Below, piece after piece: positions 35,974-44,064 of a stretch of 64,000 nt of DNA; within the stretch, counting starts at the first letter, position 1; each line of letters opens with the position of its first letter. This DNA is from Hymenobacter convexus (GTDB taxonomy: Bacteria > Bacteroidota > Bacteroidia > Cytophagales > Hymenobacteraceae), in NCBI RefSeq assembly GCF_030580955.1, contig NZ_JAUQON010000005.1:372001-436000 (forward strand). The letters run 5' to 3'. Made by a program: the position numbers and the translations under genes. The notes beneath the pieces are model-generated. The model was not told the origin of the DNA. It did no database searches and saw only the letters and a list, made by a program, of their open reading frames with translations.

Positions 35974-37422
35974 ATGAAACGGAAACTATATAGCCTCCTG
36001 CTGCTGACTGCCTTGGCCGGCTCACTGCCCGGTTGTACGGACAGATTCGAGGAAATCAACACGAACCCCAATGCGCCGGTCGACGTGCAACCGTCGCTGC
36101 TGCTGCGCAAAGTCATCTTCGACTACGGCGAGCAGATGTCGTACGAAGCCTTCGTGGCGGGCAACCTGCTGGGGCAGTACTTCACGGCCATCGACTTCAA
36201 CCTGTTCGACCGGCACAGCCTGAGCGAGCCGCAGTACGGGGGCAACCCCTGGCCGTTTATGTACAGCAACCTGCGCGACAACGAGATTCTGCTGCAGAAA
36301 GCGCGCGCCAATGCGGCTTTCGGGGTGTACGAAGGCCCCGCCCTGATTATGAAAGCCTTCATCGCCGCCGCGCTGACCGACCTGTACGGCGACGTGCCCT
36401 ACAGCCAGGCGCTGCAGGGCAAAGCGGGCGTGATTACGCCGGCCTACGACAGCCAGGAATCCATCTACACGGCCCCCGGCGGCATCCTCGACAACCTCGA
36501 CCAGGGCATCGCTTCCATCAACAATTACAAAGGGGCTACGGCGCTCGACGGTGATATCCTCTATGGGGGCAACCGCAGCAAATGGGTGCTGTTTGCCAAC
36601 TCGCTGAAGATTAAATGCCTGATGCGCATATCGCGCAAAGTAAACGTGCAGGCTGCCCTGCAAAGAGTCGTGACCGATGGCAATTACATCCGGACGAATG
36701 CGGACAATGCCGCCTTCCGCTTCTCGCTGGCCCAGCCCAACAATTTTCGCATGGCAACCGCCCGCATCGGTGATTTCAACCTGTTTATTATGTCCAAAAC
36801 CAGCGAGGAGCTGCTGACGGGGTTGGGCGACCCCCGAATAGCCACGTATTTCCGCCCCGCGGCGGCTACGCCAGGGACCTACAAAGGCCTGCTGAATGGA
36901 CCCGATGCCTCCAGACTTTCCATCTCGCTGGCCGATTACTCGCTTACGGGCACCATCTTCCGGGAAAACTCCGACCGGTTATCGGCCAACTACCTGACCG
37001 CGGCCGAAACCAGTTTCTGGCTGGCCGAAGCCGCCGAGCGCGGGCTGATATCCGCCTCGGCGCGGACCTTGTACGAGCAGGGCATTACCCAGTCGTTTGC
37101 CTACTGGGGCACGACGCTGCCCGCTAGTTACCTCACCAGCAGCCGGGTGGCTTACGGCCAGAATGGCCAAAACCCCATCGAGCAGATACTGACGCAGAAA
37201 TGGCTGGGCAACATCAACAATGCTTACGAAGGCTGGACCGAGTACCGCCGGACGGGGTTTCCCCGCCTGAAAACGGTTTCGGCCAGCCTCAACAACGGAC
37301 TGATTCCCGTGCGCATGCCCTATCCCGCCACAGAAAGCGCCCTGAACGCGGCGCAGTACAGAATAGCGGCCGACAACACCCAAAACAACAGCATCAACGT
37401 CCCCGTGTGGTGGGCCCGCTGA
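35974..37422 (+). CDS. SusD/RagB-type (SusD_2-like) outer-membrane lipoprotein
   Basis: A 482-residue lipoprotein. The signal peptide ends SLPGC with the lipidated Cys21, followed by TDRFEEINTNPNAP, the N-terminal hallmark of SusD-like proteins. Helical TPR-like segments follow: YSNLRDNEILLQKA, ALTDLYGDVPYSQALQGKAGV, EASFWLAEAAERG in form, and the C-terminal YEGWTEYRRTGFPRLK and RMPYPATESALNAAQYRIA. It caps the SusC channel and binds substrate on the cell surface. It starts 16 bases after the SusC stop and is in the same operon. Confidence 0.94.
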   Translation: MKRKLYSLLLLTALAGSLPGCTDRFEEINTNPNAPVDVQPSLLLRKVIFDYGEQMSYEAFVAGNLLGQYFTAIDFNLFDRHSLSEPQYGGNPWPFMYSNLRDNEILLQKARANAAFGVYEGPALIMKAFIAAALTDLYGDVPYSQALQGKAGVITPAYDSQESIYTAPGGILDNLDQGIASINNYKGATALDGDILYGGNRSKWVLFANSLKIKCLMRISRKVNVQAALQRVVTDGNYIRTNADNAAFRFSLAQPNNFRMATARIGDFNLFIMSKTSEELLTGLGDPRIATYFRPAAATPGTYKGLLNGPDASRLSISLADYSLTGTIFRENSDRLSANYLTAAETSFWLAEAAERGLISASARTLYEQGITQSFAYWGTTLPASYLTSSRVAYGQNGQNPIEQILTQKWLGNINNAYEGWTEYRRTGFPRLKTVSASLNNGLIPVRMPYPATESALNAAQYRIAADNTQNNSINVPVWWAR

Positions 37423-37432
37423 TTTCCCTTGT

Positions 37433-38788
37433 ATGAGCACCACCCTGTTGCAGTGGGCGTTGGTCCTGGCATCCAGCGTCACGCTGTTTTTCGTGTCGCC
37501 GCTGTCGCGCACCGCGGCCGAATTTTTCCGGGGCGCCCGCAAAGAGCGCACCCCCAATACTGTTTTTCTGACGAGTAGCCTGGTTATCTCCTGGCTGTTT
37601 GCCAAGTCGATTACCAATGCTGCCAACCTGGGCCAAAGCTTCGGGCTGGTGGGGGGCGTGGCCTACGCGGGGTATTACCTGTCGTTTCTGGTGGCCGGTT
37701 TTGTCATCGTCGCCATGCGCAACCGAGGGGGCTACCGCAGCATCCACCATTTTCTGGAATCGAAATTTGGGGCGGGGGCGGTGGTCGTCTTTACTTTTCT
37801 GATTATCATTCGGCTGTACAACGAAATCTGGTCCAATACCATCGTCATCGGCTCGTATTTTGGCGTTCAGGGCACGAGCAGTTATTACGTCGCCATTGTG
37901 GTGTTCACCCTGCTCACGCTGGCCTACACGCTCAAGGGCGGCATGAGCAGCTCGATTATGACCGACGTAATTCAGCTCTCGCTCTTTGTGGTGCTGCTCA
38001 CGGTTATTCTGGGCTTCATCCTGCCGCAGTACGGGGGTAGCTTGAAGCCCTTTCTCAGCAGCGGGGAATGGACCTTGGGGCGGGGCGTCGATTTGCTGCT
38101 GGTGGCGTTGGTGCAGTGCTTCAGCTACCCGTTTCACGACCCGGTGCTCACCGACCGGGGGTTCATCTCCGATACGCGCACCACGCTGCGGTCTTACCTC
38201 TGGGCGGGGGCCATCGGCTCGGCCTGCATCATTTTTTTTAGCTTCGTGGGCATCTTCGCCAAGCTCAACGCCCTGACCGGCGAAGCCCCGGTGGCCGTGG
38301 CGCGCTACTTCGGCGTGCCGATGCTGCTGCTCATGAACCTCATCATGGTGACCTCGGCTTCGTCGACCCTCGATTCGGCTATGGCCTCGTTCTCCAAGCT
38401 CATCAGTATCGACCTAAGCAAAGCGGCCGTGCCCAGCGTATCGCGGGGCCGGTGGGCCATGGTGGTGCTGACGGTACTGGGCACCATTCCCGTGTTTTTC
38501 AACCCCGCCATTCTGTCGGCTACCACCATCAGCGGCACGCTGGTGCTGGGCCTAGCCCCCGTGTTTTTATTCTGGCACGTCCGCGTACCGCGCCTGGCCT
38601 TTCACCTGTCGGTAGTGGGGGGGCTGGTGCTGGGCGGTTTGCTCACCGTATTTCCCCTGCCCGATGCCCTGCATCTGGGCGACGGCAAATACGGGGCGCT
38701 GCTCAGCACGAACCTGATTACGTCGGCTTTCTGTTTCGCGGTATTCGGGCTCTGCGCTCTTCTCCAAAAAAAGCCCGCTCATGAATAA
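37433..38788 (+). CDS. Sodium:solute symporter (SSS family), short type
   Basis: A 451-residue inner-membrane transporter with about 11-13 spans. ISWLFAKSITNAANLGQSFGLVGGVAYAGYY corresponds to the first core helices of SSS transporters, TLKGGMSSSIMTDVIQLSLF is the conserved helix 5-6 region, and MVTSASSTLDSAMASFSKLISIDL the conserved helix 9 region with the sodium-site Ser pair. It would carry into the cytoplasm what SusCD brings to the periplasm. The start is 10 bases after the SusD stop, and it overlaps the next gene by eight bases, so translation of the two is probably coupled. The substrate is unknown. Confidence 0.88.
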   Translation: MSTTLLQWALVLASSVTLFFVSPLSRTAAEFFRGARKERTPNTVFLTSSLVISWLFAKSITNAANLGQSFGLVGGVAYAGYYLSFLVAGFVIVAMRNRGGYRSIHHFLESKFGAGAVVVFTFLIIIRLYNEIWSNTIVIGSYFGVQGTSSYYVAIVVFTLLTLAYTLKGGMSSSIMTDVIQLSLFVVLLTVILGFILPQYGGSLKPFLSSGEWTLGRGVDLLLVALVQCFSYPFHDPVLTDRGFISDTRTTLRSYLWAGAIGSACIIFFSFVGIFAKLNALTGEAPVAVARYFGVPMLLLMNLIMVTSASSTLDSAMASFSKLISIDLSKAAVPSVSRGRWAMVVLTVLGTIPVFFNPAILSATTISGTLVLGLAPVFLFWHVRVPRLAFHLSVVGGLVLGGLLTVFPLPDALHLGDGKYGALLSTNLITSAFCFAVFGLCALLQKKPAHE

Positions 38789-39692
38789 TCTACTCCCCCA
38801 AGACCTCGGCACGCTAGATGGCCGGCTGCTCGTTTTCGGCGGGCCCTACTCAAACCTGCAGGCCCTGGAGACGCTCAAGGCCATTGCCGACCAGCTGCAG
38901 ATTCCCGTTGGCAACATCATCTGCACCGGCGACATCGTGGGCTACTGCGCCCAGCCCGAGGCCGCGGTGCAGTTTGTGAAAGAGTGGGGGGTGCACGCCA
39001 TTCAGGGCAATGTGGAGCAGAACATCATCCGGGGCGAAGACGACTGCGGCTGCAACTTCGCCGAGGGCAGCCGGTGCGACCTGTTGTCCCGCGCCTGGTT
39101 TCCCTACGCGGTGCGGAGCCTGTCGGCCGGCTCGGTTGTCTGGCTGAGTACGCTGCCGCTGCAGCTGTCTTTCCGGTACGCGAGCAAGGCGGTGGCTGTG
39201 CTGCACGGGGCCGCCACCGGCATCGCCGATTTCGTGTTCGCTTCCACGCCCTGGCCGGTGAAAAAAACCAGCTTTGCCGCCACCGGGGCCGAGGTGATAC
39301 TGGCCGGCCACGCCGGACTACCCTTTGTCGATGCGCGGGCCGGACACCACTGGCTCAACGCGGGCGTGATTGGAATGCCCGCCAACGACGGCACCCCGCG
39401 GGTCTGGTACTTGCTGCTCGATGACACCAACGGCGTGTTCAGCTACACCTTTCACGCCTTTACCTACGACAACGGCAGGGCCCATCAGTTGATGCGGGCC
39501 AAGGGGCTGCCCGACTCCTATGCCCACACGCTCCTGACGGGCATCTGGGATAACTGCGAAATTTTGCCGGAGGCCGAGAAGGCTTTACAGGGCCGGGCCA
39601 TTGTATCAGCTACGCCTTGTGTAGCAGCAGCTTGCCAGCCAATACCGCCGCCGGCACCGGGTCCGATTGACTTTCCGGCGGCACGCGCATGA
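38781..39692 (+). CDS. Metallophosphoesterase-like protein with altered first metal motif
   Basis: A 303-residue cytoplasmic protein of the calcineurin-like fold. The usual D-x-H-x-N motif is LVFGGPYSNLQALE, i.e. G and Y replace the metal ligands D and H. The other motifs remain: ICTGDIVGYCAQPE, IQGNVEQNI, AVLHGAATG, LAGHAGLPF and NAGVIGMPANDGTPR. A Cys-rich insert DDCGCNFAEGSRCD follows the third motif. The same GGPYSN and DDCGC features are, from memory, shared by a wider subfamily, so they are not sequence damage. The Pro/Ala-rich last 25 residues lie over a decayed antisense gene and may be a read-through extension. The operon suggests action on the imported substrate (inference). Confidence 0.8.
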   Translation: MNNLLPQDLGTLDGRLLVFGGPYSNLQALETLKAIADQLQIPVGNIICTGDIVGYCAQPEAAVQFVKEWGVHAIQGNVEQNIIRGEDDCGCNFAEGSRCDLLSRAWFPYAVRSLSAGSVVWLSTLPLQLSFRYASKAVAVLHGAATGIADFVFASTPWPVKKTSFAATGAEVILAGHAGLPFVDARAGHHWLNAGVIGMPANDGTPRVWYLLLDDTNGVFSYTFHAFTYDNGRAHQLMRAKGLPDSYAHTLLTGIWDNCEILPEAEKALQGRAIVSATPCVAAACQPIPPPAPGPIDFPAARA

Positions 39693-39699
39693 GGTCATA

Positions 39700-39804
39700 C
39701 AGGCGGGCCTTTCCCATGGCCCGCTCCACCACCAGCATTTGGTCGTCGGAATCTCCCTTGGTCAGATAGTGAAGCGCGCCCAGCTGCATAGCCCACACGC
39801 CGTC
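39700..39804 (-). pseudogene. Fragment of an NtrC-type receiver domain
   Basis: On the minus strand 39804 to 39700 encodes DGVWAMQLGALHYLTKGDSD, then DQMLVVERAMGKARL. This matches DGVRAMKLGAFDYLTKGDAD...KARL of the intact regulator at 16081 almost residue for residue, and the DNA is also similar. Homology ends abruptly near 39700, where the symporter-phosphoesterase operon ends. It is the remains of a paralogous regulator gene. Confidence 0.8.
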
Positions 39805-39888
39805 GGGCCTACGGCCGAGCCGCCATTCCCATCATTTCGGCGTTCTTTTGCGTTATGCACCCACGCGCCCTTTTTTGCGCCCCCGCTG

Positions 39889-41919
39889 ATGTTTCGATTG
39901 CTTTCGCTGATTCTGCTGCTGCCTTTTTTTGCTCATGCTCAAGCTTCTTTCGTGCCCGATGAGCGGGCGTATTACGGCCTGATTGACCGGGGCAGCGGGC
40001 GCTGTCTCGACGTGGCCAGTGCCAGTACCACCAGCGGCGCCGCCGCCGTGCAGTGGGAGTTCACCCATGCCAATAGCCAGCAGTGGCGCTTTGTGCCCAT
40101 CCGGCAGGGCAGCGAGTATTACCGCATCGAGTCAAAAAACAGCGGCCTGTGCCTGACTGCCGATAAGCCCGGCGAGAACATGCCGCTGGTACAGCGCCCG
40201 TACCAGGGCGGCGAGCCGCAGCAGTGGCGGCTGGTGCCGGCGGGCCCGGCCGGCAGCTTCCAGCTCGAAAACCGCAGCGAAAGCCGGGTGGCGGCCCTTT
40301 CGGCTTCGGATAAGTTTAACGGCACGCCGGTGGTGGGCCAGAAGGGCAACGGCCGGGCCAGCCAGCAGTGGCGCCTGTTTCGGCTGCGCCTGAATGTGCT
40401 GGAAGGCCCCTCGCCATTCGGCGCGCCCAAGCCCCTGGCCGTCCTCAACTCGCCCGGCAACGAGTTGCACCCCATCCTCAGTCCCGATGGCAACACCTTG
40501 TATTTCGCCCGCACCAAATTTGCCGGCAACACCGAAGGCAACACCGATTCCGGCGACGCCTGGGTGAGCCAGAGCCCCGACAAGGGCCAGACCTGGGGCG
40601 CCCCCACGCGCCTCGACGGCGTGAACACCGCCCAAAACAACGAGGTGGTGGCCGTTACCGGGCCGGATGGCCGCGCCCTGTTTGTGCGCGGCACGTATGA
40701 TTCTAACGGGTTTCGGGACGAGGGCGTGAGCAAGGTGAGCACGGCGGCGGCCAGCAGCGGCCTGGCCAAAGGCGCGCGGCCCACGCCGGTGGGCATTAGC
40801 AATTTCTACACGGCCGTGCCCGGGGCGGGCTATTTCGTGAGCAACGACGGCCAACTGCTGTTGCTCTCGCTGGAGCGGGGCGACTCCGAGGGCGGCAACG
40901 ACATCTACCTGAGCCGGCCCGACGGCAAAGGCGGTTTTGGCGAGCCCACCAGCCTGGGGCCGGTGCTCAATTCGCCCGGCTTCGACTTCGCGCCCTGGCT
41001 CACGCCCGATGGCAAAACCCTGTACTTTGCTTCCTACGGGCACATGGGCTACGGCTCGGCCGATATTTTTGTGAGCCAGCGCCTCGACGACAGCTGGAGC
41101 AAGTGGAGCGAGCCCCGCAACCTGGGCCCGGCCCTGAACGGCCCCGGCTTCAACGCCTACCTCAGCCTGACGCCCGACGGCAAAACGGCCTACTACTCGT
41201 CGTCGCCCGCGCCCAATGCCACCAGCGACATCTGGCGCACCGGCCGCGCCGTGGCCCCCGATTCGGTACCCACCGCGCCCGCGGTGGCCGCTGCCTTCGA
41301 CCCCACTGCGCGCGCCTTCCTGAGCGGGCGCGTGCTCGATGCCCGCAGCAAGCAGCCCGTGGCCAGCGCCGTGGTGAAAGCCAATTTGCTGGCCAACGCC
41401 GCCGGTGCACAATACAATGCCACCAGCCGCTCCGATAATACCGGCGGCTACCAGATGTCCTTGTTGCCGGGCAAATACTACCTCACGGCCACCGGCGGCG
41501 GCTTCCTCACGGTGGGCGACACGGTCGTCATCGCCGGCTCGCCCCGGCGCGACCTGCTGCTGCTACCCGCCGCGGTGGGCGCCAAAATCGACCTGCCCAG
41601 CATCTTGTTTGCCCAAGGCAAAGCCACGCTGCTAGGCACCGCCTACGCCGAGCTGAACCGCCTGGCCATTGCCCTGCAAGCCAGCCCCGGCACCGAAATC
41701 CGCCTCGAAGGCCACACCTCCAACGAGCCGCCCGCCGACAAAAATCAGCAGCTTTCCGAAGACCGGGTGGCCGAGGTGAAGCGCTATCTGGTGGGCCGGG
41801 GCGTGGCCGAAACCCGCATCACCACGGTCGGTTTCGGAGGCTCGAAGCCGAAGTACAGCAACGACCGGGAGGAAACCCGCCGCCTCAACCGCCGCGTAGA
41901 GCTGGTAATTGTGAAGTAG
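39889..41919 (+). CDS. Exported ricin-like / PD40-propeller / OmpA fusion protein
   Basis: A 676-residue exported protein. The signal peptide is MFRLLSLILLLPFFAHAQ. Residues about 25-165 form a ricin-type beta-trefoil (YYGLIDRGSGRCLDVASAST, NSQQWRFVPI, SGLCLTADKPGE, PQQWRLVP, SQQWRLFRL), a carbohydrate-binding fold. Residues about 185-470 hold PD40 propeller repeats (LSPDGNTLYFAR, LTPDGKTLYFAS, LTPDGKTAYYSS). A carboxypeptidase-regulatory-like domain and then an OmpA peptidoglycan-binding domain (LEGHTSNEPP, LSEDRVAEVKRYLVGRGV, FGGSKPKYSNDREETRRLNRRVEL) end the protein. It probably links peptidoglycan to sugar ligands at the outer membrane. The ATG at 39889 is the only start giving a signal peptide. 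Confidence 0.88.
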   Translation: MFRLLSLILLLPFFAHAQASFVPDERAYYGLIDRGSGRCLDVASASTTSGAAAVQWEFTHANSQQWRFVPIRQGSEYYRIESKNSGLCLTADKPGENMPLVQRPYQGGEPQQWRLVPAGPAGSFQLENRSESRVAALSASDKFNGTPVVGQKGNGRASQQWRLFRLRLNVLEGPSPFGAPKPLAVLNSPGNELHPILSPDGNTLYFARTKFAGNTEGNTDSGDAWVSQSPDKGQTWGAPTRLDGVNTAQNNEVVAVTGPDGRALFVRGTYDSNGFRDEGVSKVSTAAASSGLAKGARPTPVGISNFYTAVPGAGYFVSNDGQLLLLSLERGDSEGGNDIYLSRPDGKGGFGEPTSLGPVLNSPGFDFAPWLTPDGKTLYFASYGHMGYGSADIFVSQRLDDSWSKWSEPRNLGPALNGPGFNAYLSLTPDGKTAYYSSSPAPNATSDIWRTGRAVAPDSVPTAPAVAAAFDPTARAFLSGRVLDARSKQPVASAVVKANLLANAAGAQYNATSRSDNTGGYQMSLLPGKYYLTATGGGFLTVGDTVVIAGSPRRDLLLLPAAVGAKIDLPSILFAQGKATLLGTAYAELNRLAIALQASPGTEIRLEGHTSNEPPADKNQQLSEDRVAEVKRYLVGRGVAETRITTVGFGGSKPKYSNDREETRRLNRRVELVIVK

Positions 41920-41937
41920 GCTTTTGCCGCCGCTGCC

Positions 41938-42837
41938 ATGACTGCTAGCATTCTTGCCGAAACCAGCATCCCCAACCTGCCCTCGGCTTCCGGGGTTGAA
42001 ATCATCGGCGCCACGGCCTATGTCATCGGCGACGACGCGCCGCTGCTCTACCAGCTCGACGCCCGCACGCTGGCCGTTACGGGCCGGGTGCCGCTATTTG
42101 AAACCACTGCTTTCGACACCGGCCGGCTGCCCAAGGCCGACAAGCCCGACCTCGAATGCATGGCCGCTCTGACCTGGCCCGATGGCCGGGCGGGCCTGCT
42201 GCTACTGGGCTCGGGAAGCCGGCCCAACCGGGCCCGTGGCTGGTTTGTGCACACCGAAACCGATGCGCCCGCGCCCGAATCCGTGGACTTAGCCCCGCTC
42301 TACGCACTGCTGCAACCCTACCTGGCATTGGGTGTGGTACTCAACCTCGAAGCGGCTGCCACTTCCGAAACCGAGCTGCTGCTGTTTCAGCGCACCGTGG
42401 GGCGGGCCGATGCGGCGGTACTGTTTCGGCTGCCGCTAGCGGCTACGCTGGCCTTTCTGGCCCACGGCGGGGCCGAGCCAGCGGTGCGGCAACAGTTGTT
42501 CGAGCTGCCGGAAATTGCCGGCAGCCCGGCCGGATTTTCGGGTGCCACGTTTGTCGATGGCCTGCTGTTCGTGACGGCATCCGTCGAAAACACCCAGGAC
42601 GCCGTGCTCGATGGCGAGGTTTTGGGCTCGTTCGTTGGGGTGGTCGACCTGGAAACGCAGAAGGTGGTGTTTGCCCGCCTGGTTTGGCGCGATGGGCGGG
42701 CATACTGCGGCAAAGTGGAAGGCCTTGCCGTGCGGCAGAGCATTGGCCCGGGCCATTGGGAACTGCTGCTCGTGACCGACGACGATGCGGGCGGCAGCAC
42801 CGCCGTCGTGGCCGAAATCACCCTGACGGAACCGTGA
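41938..42837 (+). CDS. Conserved hypothetical beta-propeller-like protein (DUF6929-like)
   Basis: A 299-residue soluble protein without a signal peptide. Repeating strand patterns (GVEIIGATAYVIGDDAPLLYQLD, AALTWPDGRAGLLLLGSGSRPNR, FVDGLLFVTASVENTQDAVLDGEVLGSFVGVVD, YCGKVEGLAVRQ, LLVTDDDAGGSTAVVAEITL) suggest a small beta-propeller. I relate it to DUF6929-type proteins with limited confidence; no catalytic motif is seen. It starts 19 bases after the OmpA-fusion gene and is probably in the same transcript. Confidence 0.65.
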   Translation: MTASILAETSIPNLPSASGVEIIGATAYVIGDDAPLLYQLDARTLAVTGRVPLFETTAFDTGRLPKADKPDLECMAALTWPDGRAGLLLLGSGSRPNRARGWFVHTETDAPAPESVDLAPLYALLQPYLALGVVLNLEAAATSETELLLFQRTVGRADAAVLFRLPLAATLAFLAHGGAEPAVRQQLFELPEIAGSPAGFSGATFVDGLLFVTASVENTQDAVLDGEVLGSFVGVVDLETQKVVFARLVWRDGRAYCGKVEGLAVRQSIGPGHWELLLVTDDDAGGSTAVVAEITLTEP

Positions 42838-42847
42838 AAGTGGCCCC

Positions 42848-43249
42848 TTAAGCCAATTCCTTCAGCCACGCCACTGCCGCGGGCTCGCCGTCGAACAGGC
42901 GGTAGGTGAGCGACGACTGCTGCGAGTCCCTCATAACCTGGTTGAGCGTAAGCTGGGCAAATACATCGGCTGGCAGGAGGATGGCGCCGAACATCTCGTA
43001 GCCTTCGCTTTCGCTGCGAGCCAGCCAGAACTCCCGAATCCAGGTGCGTTCCTCGTCGGTGTAGGGGGCCATTTGGCGCTGGTCGGCCAGCATCTTGTGC
43101 CAGCCGTGGCGCCGCAGCAACTGGCTGGTGTGGGTGAGGAAGGCCTGAAACGTTGGGAAGTCGCGCGCGCCGGGTGCATACTGAACCAGGGCATAGCCGT
43201 CGGGATGCTCAAGCAAACGCCCGACGGGGTTTTCAAAATATAAACGCAT
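42848..43249 (-). CDS. Hypothetical protein, SpoIIAA/STAS-like paralogue A
   Basis: A 133-residue soluble protein: LYFENPVGRLLEHPDGYALVQYA, then a helical stretch FQAFLTHTSQLLRRHGWHKMLADQRQMAPYTDEERTWIREFWL and a C-terminal DGEPAAVAWLKELA. The strand-helix order resembles the STAS/SpoIIAA-like fold seen in many Bacteroidota hypotheticals (fold guess only). It is homologous to the divergent gene at 43468. The upstream region holds the A+T-rich repeated string AACAGATAATA. Confidence 0.6.
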   Translation of the reverse strand: MRLYFENPVGRLLEHPDGYALVQYAPGARDFPTFQAFLTHTSQLLRRHGWHKMLADQRQMAPYTDEERTWIREFWLARSESEGYEMFGAILLPADVFAQLTLNQVMRDSQQSSLTYRLFDGEPAAVAWLKELA

Positions 43250-43467
43250 GTGTTAATCAATAACAGATAATACGTTGATAATAAATGAAATAACAGATAA
43301 TCTAATGGGCGCAGCTGCCAGGCAGGTCTTTAGCTGCGCCGATGTACGAAAGCAGGGCCGTTTTGTTGAGAAATAAAACGCCGACATTCCCCTGCAGGCC
43401 GTAATTTTGTTGGTAGTTTTATTGGCTCTTGCAGCGCCCACCGGGCTTTTCTACCCCTCTTCAACTT

Positions 43468-43893
43468 ATGAATTCGCTGCCCCGAGCCCAGGAGACGCTC
43501 TATTTTCAGAACGCGGCCGGGAAGGTATTTCACCATGCTTCGGGCTATGCGCGCCTGGCCTGGAGTGCCGAGCGCCCCACGCTGGACCACATCAAGGCGT
43601 TCTACGAACAGGTGCTGGCTTTGCTGCTGAACACCAACGCGCGCAAAATTCTGTCCGACCACGGCCAGCGGGCGCCGCTGCCGGCTGCGGCCCAGGAGTG
43701 GCTGACCACCAACTGGATTCCGCGCGCCATGAGCCAGGCCCGCACCCGGCACTGCGCCATTGTGGAAGGAGCCGACCCGCTGCACCGGCTGTCCACCCAA
43801 TCGGTGGTGTCGGCCTCGCCGAACGGGTTTTTATTCCAGCGCTTCTCCACAGTCGAGGCCGCCGAAACCTGGCTGAAAAGCGTGGTGGTGTAA
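43468..43893 (+). CDS. Hypothetical protein, SpoIIAA/STAS-like paralogue B
   Basis: A 141-residue soluble protein: LYFQNAAGKVFHHASGYARLAW, FYEQVLALLLNTNARKILSDHGQRAPLPAAAQEWLTTNWIPRA and TVEAAETWLKSVVV. It lines up along its length with the divergent gene at 42848 (YFxNxxGxxxxHxxGYA, KxLxDxxQxAPxxxxxxxWxxxxW), so the two are paralogues. The start is the ATG at 43468 (MNSLPRAQETLYF). The function is unknown. It is followed by palindrome copy 7. Confidence 0.6.
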   Translation: MNSLPRAQETLYFQNAAGKVFHHASGYARLAWSAERPTLDHIKAFYEQVLALLLNTNARKILSDHGQRAPLPAAAQEWLTTNWIPRAMSQARTRHCAIVEGADPLHRLSTQSVVSASPNGFLFQRFSTVEAAETWLKSVVV

Positions 43894-43935
43894 GGTGCTT
43901 TAGCCACCGATTGCCAATAAGCACGTCCTTTACAA

Positions 43936-44030
43936 GAACGTCATGCTGAGCGCAGCCGAAGCATCTCGCGTGCATCAGTAATTATTACTGGCACAGTAGA
44001 GATGCTTCGGCTGCGCTCAGCATGACGTTC
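43936..44030. repeat. Dispersed palindrome, copy 7 (perfect 32-bp arms)
   Basis: Arms 43936-43967 and 43999-44030 are perfect reverse complements; core CTGAGCGCAGCCGAAGCAT. The loop has CAGTAATTATTACTG, itself a palindrome. It lies between convergent genes (paralogue B and the AI-2E exporter). Confidence 0.92.
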
Positions 44031-44064
44031 TCCTTTAACATTGACTTCGGCAATTAATCCCGGC

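Noticed and set aside
5494..44030. The palindromes as a CRISPR array or as attachment sites
   Set aside because: Copies are far apart, each is a single hairpin with its own loop, there are no regular spacers and no cas or integrase genes.
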